A program made the translations under genes and the position numbers. 64,000 bases of DNA, from assembly GCA_949948735.1 (NCBI GenBank), contig CATLGV010000002.1, forward strand, positions 1 to 64,000. The letters run 5' to 3'. This document shows, in pieces, positions 58,433 through 64,000 of this stretch. The notes under the pieces were generated by a model, which saw only the letters and a program-made list of their open reading frames with translations, was not told the DNA's origin and did no database searches. The DNA is from an uncultured Lachnospiraceae bacterium (lineage in GTDB: Bacteria; Bacillota; Clostridia; Lachnospirales; Lachnospiraceae). The first letter of the stretch is position 1, and the number at the start of each line of letters is the position of its first letter.

Positions 58433-61400
58433 ATGTATCAGAAGGTATCGACGGACATGAATTTTGTCGACAGAGAAAAGGATGTTGAGAAATTTTGGCG
58501 TGAGCATGACATTTTCAGGAAAAGCATGGAGAGCCGTAAGGAGGGAGAGACCTATACCTTTTACGACGGGCCGCCGACGGCAAACGGAAAGCCCCACATC
58601 GGCCATGTGCTGACGCGCGTGATCAAGGACATGATACCGCGTTACCGCACAATGAAGGGGTATATGGTTCCGCGTAAGGCAGGCTGGGATACCCATGGGC
58701 TTCCGGTAGAGCTGGAGGTAGAAAAGCTCCTTGGACTCAACGGCAAGGATCAGATTGAGGCTTACGGCATGGAGCCGTTTATCAAAAAGTGCAAGGAATC
58801 CGTGTGGAAGTATAAAGGGATGTGGGAGGATTTCTCCGGCACGGTCGGATTCTGGGCGGATATGGAGGATCCGTATGTCACCTACGACGATAATTTTATC
58901 GAGTCGGAGTGGTGGGCGCTCAGGCAGATATGGGATAAGAAGCTGTTGTATAAGGGCTTTAAGATCGTTCCGTACTGTCCGCGCTGCGGCACGCCGCTCT
59001 CCTCGCAGGAGGTGGCGCAGGGCTATAAGACGGTAAAGGAGCGTTCCGCGGTGGTACGGTTCCGCGTTGTCGGGGAGGATGCGTACTTTCTGGCGTGGAC
59101 GACGACGCCATGGACGCTGCCGTCGAATGTGGCGCTCTGCGTGAATCCCGAGGAGACCTATTGTAAGGTAAAGGCGGCGGACGGATATACCTATTATATG
59201 GCGCAGGCGCTTCTGGATAAGGTGCTCGGAAAGCTTGCAGGCGAGGAGGGCACCGCGGCCTATGAGGTACTTGAGACCTATAAGGGTACGGATTTGGAGC
59301 GCAAGGCCTACGAGCCGCTGTTTGATTTTGCGGCGGGCATCATCGAGAAGCAGCATAAGCAGGCGCATTATATCACATGTGACACATATGTCACAATGAC
59401 GGACGGTACCGGTATCGTGCATATCGCGCCGGCGTTCGGCGAGGACGACGCCGCAGTCGGCAGGAAATATGACCTTCCGTTTGTACAGCTGGTAAACGGG
59501 AAGGGCGAGCTGACAGAGGAGACCTCCTATGCGGGCGTTTTTGTGAAGAAGGCGGATCCGATGATTCTAAAGGATCTGGAGGAAAAGGGACTGCTGTTTG
59601 ACGCGCCGAAGTTTGAGCATGACTATCCGCACTGCTGGCGCTGCGATACGCCGCTGATTTACTATGCGCGCGAGTCGTGGTTTATCAAGATGACGGCGGT
59701 AAAAGAGGATCTGGTGCGCAACAATAATACGGTAAACTGGATACCGGAATCGATTGGCAAGGGCCGGTTTGGCGACTGGCTGGAGAATATTCAGGACTGG
59801 GGAATCTCCAGAAACCGCTACTGGGGTACGCCGCTTCCCGTATGGGAGTGTGCGTGCGGGCATCAGGAGTGCATCGGCAGCAGAGCGGAGCTTGCGGACA
59901 GGAGCGGGAATGCGGATGCGGCCAGGGTCGAGCTGCACAGGCCGTATATCGATGAAGTGACGCTGCCCTGCCCGGAATGCGGCGGACAGATGCGCCGGGT
60001 TCCGGAGGTTATCGACTGCTGGTTTGATTCGGGCGCGATGCCGTTTGCGCAGCATCACTATCCGTTTGAGAACCGGGAGCTGTTTGAACAGCAGTTCCCC
60101 GCGCAGTTTATCTCGGAGGCGGTGGATCAGACAAGAGGCTGGTTCTACTCCCTGATGGCGGAGTCGACCCTTCTGTTTAACAGGGCGCCGTATGAGAATG
60201 TTATTGTGCTGGGGCATGTGCAGGATGAGAACGGTCAGAAGATGAGCAAGTCGAAGGGAAATGCCGTAGACCCGTTTGAGGCGCTGGAAACGTATGGCGC
60301 GGATGCGATTCGCTGGTATTTCTATGTGAACTCGGCGCCGTGGCTTCCCAACCGCTTCCACGGGAAGGCGGTGCAGGAGGGGCAGCGCAAGTTTATGGGA
60401 ACACTCTGGAATACGTATGCGTTCTTTGTACTGTACGCGAATATCGACGGCTTTGACGCGACAAAATACACGCTGGAATACGAGAAGCTGCCGGTTATGG
60501 ATAAGTGGCTGCTGTCAAAGCTCAACTCCGTAGTGGGAGCGGTGGACAGCGATTTGGAGCATTACCGGATTCCCGAGGCGGCGCGGGCACTGCAGGAGTT
60601 TGTGGACGAGATGAGCAACTGGTACGTGAGGCGCAGCCGTGAGCGGTTCTGGGCGAAGGGCATGGAGCAGGATAAGATTAACGCATACATGACGCTTTAT
60701 ACGGCGCTTGTCACGATTGCCAAGGCGGCGGCGCCGATGATACCGTTTATGACGGAGGACATCTACCGCAATCTTGTGTGCAGTCTGGATTCCGCCGCTC
60801 CGGAGAGCGTGCATCTGTGCGATTTCCCTTCCGTGGACGAAGCGCGCATCGACAGGCAGCTCGAGGCGGATATGGAAGCGGTGTTAAAGGCGGTCGTAAT
60901 GGGGCGTGCATGCAGGAATACCGCCAACATCAAGAACCGCCAGCCGATTGGCACGATGTTTATCAAGGCGCCGTTTACGCTGAGCGCCTTCTATCAGGAG
61001 ATTATCGAGGAGGAGCTGAATGTGAAGAAGGTGGTGTTTACCGAGGATGTGCGGGATTTCACAACCTACACCTTCAAACCCCAGCTGCGAACGGTAGGTC
61101 CCAAATACGGCAAACAGCTTGGCGGTATCCAGAAGCAGCTTGCGTCCGTTGACGGCAACGCGGCGATGGATGAGCTGAAATCAAAGGGGGCTCTGGCCTT
61201 TGATGTGGACGGCGTGCGGGTAGCGCTTTCCGAGGAGGATCTGCTGATCGACGTATCCCAGAAGGAGGGGTATGTCACGGAGGCGGACAATACGGTGACG
61301 GTGGTGCTCGACACCAATCTGACGCCCGCGCTTGTCGAGGAGGGCTTTGTGTATGAGCTTATCAGCAAAATACAGACAATGCGCAAGGATTCCGGCTTCG

Positions 61401-61585
61401 AGGTTACGGATCACATTGCGGTATATGTCAGCGGCAATGATAAGCTTGCAAAAATCGTTAAGAAAAACGCGGATAATATCGGCGCAAAGGTGCTTGCGGA
61501 CAGCTTCCGCTACGAGCAGGGAGGTCTCTCGAAGGAGTGGAATGTCAACGGGGAGGCCGTGACCCTTGGGGTGGAGCGGCTGTAA
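58433..61585 (+). CDS. ileS: Isoleucyl-tRNA synthetase
   Basis: FYDGPPTANGKPHIGHVLTRVIKDMIPRYRTMKGY, KMSKSKGNAVDP; 1050 aa. Confidence 0.97.
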   Translation: MYQKVSTDMNFVDREKDVEKFWREHDIFRKSMESRKEGETYTFYDGPPTANGKPHIGHVLTRVIKDMIPRYRTMKGYMVPRKAGWDTHGLPVELEVEKLLGLNGKDQIEAYGMEPFIKKCKESVWKYKGMWEDFSGTVGFWADMEDPYVTYDDNFIESEWWALRQIWDKKLLYKGFKIVPYCPRCGTPLSSQEVAQGYKTVKERSAVVRFRVVGEDAYFLAWTTTPWTLPSNVALCVNPEETYCKVKAADGYTYYMAQALLDKVLGKLAGEEGTAAYEVLETYKGTDLERKAYEPLFDFAAGIIEKQHKQAHYITCDTYVTMTDGTGIVHIAPAFGEDDAAVGRKYDLPFVQLVNGKGELTEETSYAGVFVKKADPMILKDLEEKGLLFDAPKFEHDYPHCWRCDTPLIYYARESWFIKMTAVKEDLVRNNNTVNWIPESIGKGRFGDWLENIQDWGISRNRYWGTPLPVWECACGHQECIGSRAELADRSGNADAARVELHRPYIDEVTLPCPECGGQMRRVPEVIDCWFDSGAMPFAQHHYPFENRELFEQQFPAQFISEAVDQTRGWFYSLMAESTLLFNRAPYENVIVLGHVQDENGQKMSKSKGNAVDPFEALETYGADAIRWYFYVNSAPWLPNRFHGKAVQEGQRKFMGTLWNTYAFFVLYANIDGFDATKYTLEYEKLPVMDKWLLSKLNSVVGAVDSDLEHYRIPEAARALQEFVDEMSNWYVRRSRERFWAKGMEQDKINAYMTLYTALVTIAKAAAPMIPFMTEDIYRNLVCSLDSAAPESVHLCDFPSVDEARIDRQLEADMEAVLKAVVMGRACRNTANIKNRQPIGTMFIKAPFTLSAFYQEIIEEELNVKKVVFTEDVRDFTTYTFKPQLRTVGPKYGKQLGGIQKQLASVDGNAAMDELKSKGALAFDVDGVRVALSEEDLLIDVSQKEGYVTEADNTVTVVLDTNLTPALVEEGFVYELISKIQTMRKDSGFEVTDHIAVYVSGNDKLAKIVKKNADNIGAKVLADSFRYEQGGLSKEWNVNGEAVTLGVERL

Positions 61586-61610
61586 ACCGATAAGCTGTAA
61601 CGCGTTCAAA

Positions 61611-61634
61611 AAAGAGGGGGAGCTCCCCCTCTTT
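61611..61634. terminator. Bidirectional intrinsic terminator between ileS and minus-strand gene
   Basis: AAAGAGGGGGAGCTCCCCCTCTTT perfect palindrome. Confidence 0.85.
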
Positions 61635-62079
61635 ATTGCTGATTTGCATAGATATTGGCGATTTGTATGGACTTGTCGGGAAAATTCTCCTTTAAATACA
61701 TTAGGTACTGCAGCGCGCTTCCCTCGTAAGGCTGTACATCTCCGAGCAATCCGACCTCGTAACAGTTGCGGATAACATTGATAATGCAGTCCTCGGTGTG
61801 GTCCTCCTTACAGTCCTTGCATTCACGCAGAATGTGGGCAACGGCATTTTCCAGCTCAACCTCGTCAAACACCTTAAAATCCATTGTGGGAACATGCTGT
61901 GCGCCCTCGGGAACCTCTTTTTTGGGTTCCTTTTGGTAATTCCGGATACACTGCTTTGCGTATCCGATAACGCAGTCCTCCCTCTGGCACTGGATGCATG
62001 CCGACTCTGTCCGGCAGCAGGCCTCCAGATCCTCCATTACCAGCTCCGCGTTCAGCCCCTTCTTATGTGCTTCTGCCAT
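61633..62079 (-). CDS. Cys-rich conserved hypothetical protein with duplicated 4-Cys motif
   Basis: CIQCQREDCVIGYAKQC and CKDCKEDHTEDCIINVIRNC. Confidence 0.75.
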   Translation of the reverse strand: MAEAHKKGLNAELVMEDLEACCRTESACIQCQREDCVIGYAKQCIRNYQKEPKKEVPEGAQHVPTMDFKVFDEVELENAVAHILRECKDCKEDHTEDCIINVIRNCYEVGLLGDVQPYEGSALQYLMYLKENFPDKSIQIANIYANQQ

Positions 62080-62103
62080 GAAAATCACCTCCTTTCCCTA
62101 CGG

Positions 62104-63411
62104 TTAGACGGTCGTTTCCACGCCGTTCAGGTTAATTGATTCATCGGCTTCTATCGGTATCAGCAGATATTTCTGGCCGTCGATAGTCTGTGCCTTTACG
62201 TGCTCAGCCTTGTCCGGCTTCATCCGCAGAAAGACCTCTGCCCAGCGCTCCGTATCCGCAGGATTTACAGGCGCCTCCATGCTGACAAGCGTTTCAATCT
62301 GTTCGGTTTTTTCCTGATTCTCCTGTTTGGTATCCGCAAGCTCCTGCCTGAGCGTTGCGACCTCCTCGAGAAGCTTGATTTCCTTCTTTTCCTTATGGCT
62401 CCGCTCGAGCGCCTTCTCATCTACAAGATTTTTGACGGCGGGAAGCCCGTCGGAGAATTCTTCGGTAAACTGCTCCTGTATCATGGCGGCAGCGGCATCG
62501 GGAATATCGCGCTGCGACAGCACGTCCTGAATAATCTGTGTTGTCAGCGTAAAGGCCTCCGGCTCCCCGATGATCAGGCCCTCCATCTCGGCTTCGTGCT
62601 CCTGGGCCAGATCGTTCAGGCTTTCCTGAATCTGCAGCAGGACCTCGTCGCTCTGTTCGATAATCGGTGCGAGGGCAGTCTTTACAATGCTGTGGAAAGT
62701 ATTGTGCTCCTCTGTAGCCGTGCGTCTTCCGCCGCAGCCAAGCGCCGCCTCCACGAAGTCCCGGTGGGAGTCTTTGGCGTCGCGCACATAATATGTAAGC
62801 GTGTGAATGTCCGCCGAGCGTTCTGAAAAGCTTGGAAACAGAAACCCGACGTCCGGCATGCCCACGACACGGTCCTGGATGCGCACGCCGATACGGTTCT
62901 CGTCTTCACGGTAGCCCAGCCCCGGCTTGGAGAGATTTACCGGGCAGATGGCGCAGAGCAGATACTGGAAGACCTCCTCCGATTCGTCGATTTTCAGATC
63001 GTCATTCGTCCTGGTAATCACATCGTACGCGTCGTGGAAGATCAGAATCAGGTAATTCCCGACATAGTCGTAGTGCTCGATAATCATGTCGTAGAGGTGC
63101 TCCAGCAGCTCGGGATTGCGCAGCCCGCTCTCGCGCAGCCCCAGAAGGTACCGCTGCCTTCCGCCCGGTTCTTCCTCCTCTTTTGCGAAGCGCAGCTCCA
63201 GAAGATTGTTTCCGATGGTTCCCGAAAGCGTCTTTTTGGCAATTTCAAGGTATTTATAAAATTCCTCGTCCTCGAGATTGAGGAAGCTTTCATTCAGCTC
63301 GACGACCTTGTTTTTGTTGGAATCGACATAGCAGCCGCACATTCTCGTAAACGTACAGGCTTCTTTTTTAAAACGGCGTTTGAGCTCCAGAATATCTTTA
63401 TTTCTTAACAT
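62104..63411 (-). CDS. DUF4317-type conserved protein
   Basis: MLRNKDILELKRRFKKEACTFTRMCGCYVDSNKNKVVELNESFLNLEDEEFYKYLEIAKKTLSGTIGNNLLEL. Confidence 0.8.
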   Translation of the reverse strand: MLRNKDILELKRRFKKEACTFTRMCGCYVDSNKNKVVELNESFLNLEDEEFYKYLEIAKKTLSGTIGNNLLELRFAKEEEEPGGRQRYLLGLRESGLRNPELLEHLYDMIIEHYDYVGNYLILIFHDAYDVITRTNDDLKIDESEEVFQYLLCAICPVNLSKPGLGYREDENRIGVRIQDRVVGMPDVGFLFPSFSERSADIHTLTYYVRDAKDSHRDFVEAALGCGGRRTATEEHNTFHSIVKTALAPIIEQSDEVLLQIQESLNDLAQEHEAEMEGLIIGEPEAFTLTTQIIQDVLSQRDIPDAAAAMIQEQFTEEFSDGLPAVKNLVDEKALERSHKEKKEIKLLEEVATLRQELADTKQENQEKTEQIETLVSMEAPVNPADTERWAEVFLRMKPDKAEHVKAQTIDGQKYLLIPIEADESINLNGVETTV

Positions 63412-63610
63412 AATACTCCTCCGTTTGGCATATTCTTTATGCATTATAGCACAGATTCCGCATATTTTGAAACATATATGCGCGTGAAAAACAAAAATGT
63501 CTTGCCAAGCCGCAGGAAAAAGGAATATGATGATAACAGAGTCAAACAGGAGTATAACGACGGCGCACATTGATTGAAACGTCCGCGGAAGCGGGCGGAT
63601 GGAGGTTGAG

Positions 63611-64000
63611 ATGAAACAGGCAGATAAAAGAAACCTGACAATGGTAATGGATTTATACGAGCTGACGATGGCAAACGGCTATTTTAACGACGGCGACATG
63701 GCGTCGCGGGTGGCCTTTGACGTGTTTTACAGAAGGAATCCGGACAGGGGCGGGTTCACTATTTTCGCGGGGCTCGAGCAGATTGTCGAATACATAGAGA
63801 ACCTGCACTTCTCCGAGGAGGACATCGCTTATCTGCGGTCGCTGAATACCTTTACGGACGCATTTCTTGCCTATTTGAAGGACTTCAGGTTCCAGGGAGA
63901 CATCTATGCGTTTCCGGAGGGGACGGTCATGTATCCGAATGAACCGATTCTGACAGTGGTAGCGCCGCTGATTGACGCGCAGCTGGTGGAGACGGCCATT
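63611..64000 (+). CDS. pncB: Nicotinate phosphoribosyltransferase (partial, runs off window end)
   Basis: ATG 63611 after GGAGG; MKQADKRNLTMVMDLYELTMANGYFNDGDMASRVAFDVFYRRNPDRGGFTIFAGLEQIVEYIENLHF. Confidence 0.93.
   Translation, partial: MKQADKRNLTMVMDLYELTMANGYFNDGDMASRVAFDVFYRRNPDRGGFTIFAGLEQIVEYIENLHFSEEDIAYLRSLNTFTDAFLAYLKDFRFQGDIYAFPEGTVMYPNEPILTVVAPLIDAQLVETAI

Overview
This 64 kb window looks like chromosomal DNA from an anaerobic Firmicute, probably Lachnospiraceae-like judged from gene content. It holds about 55 protein-coding genes, three tRNAs (Phe, Gly, Gly), two T-box leaders (proS, ileS), one THF (folate) riboswitch on the minus strand ahead of a folT-like ECF S-component gene, and several clear intrinsic terminators and promoters. 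I saw no rRNA, CRISPR array, prophage or transposase. Most content is housekeeping or metabolic: proS, ileS, tadA, trmL, murI, ylmH, glpK, xylB, araD-like, split transketolase, ldhA-like, nrdG-like, a pncB fragment. The observations most worth follow-up are: (1) an XRE helix-turn-helix fused to an orotate-PRTase-like domain that keeps the PRPP motif but appears to have lost the catalytic loop; (2) an HPr/Crh-like protein with Tyr at the His15 position and a conserved Ser46 region; (3) a hemerythrin / CheX-like / receiver fusion; (4) a Cys-rich protein with an internally duplicated CxxC-x(4/7)-C-x7-C motif beside a DUF4317-type gene; (5) a PspA / zinc-ribbon / SPFH / membrane-protein operon; (6) tandem secreted glycosidase-like paralogs next to a large exported protein with a possibly dead C39-like domain; (7) a TM-anchored Mrr-like nuclease; (8) DNA-level signals: a near-perfect TetR operator, an inverted repeat threaded through the folT promoter, and a terminator hairpin whose 3' arm holds the next gene's Shine-Dalgarno. 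All functional calls come from reading motifs by eye; no database search was run.
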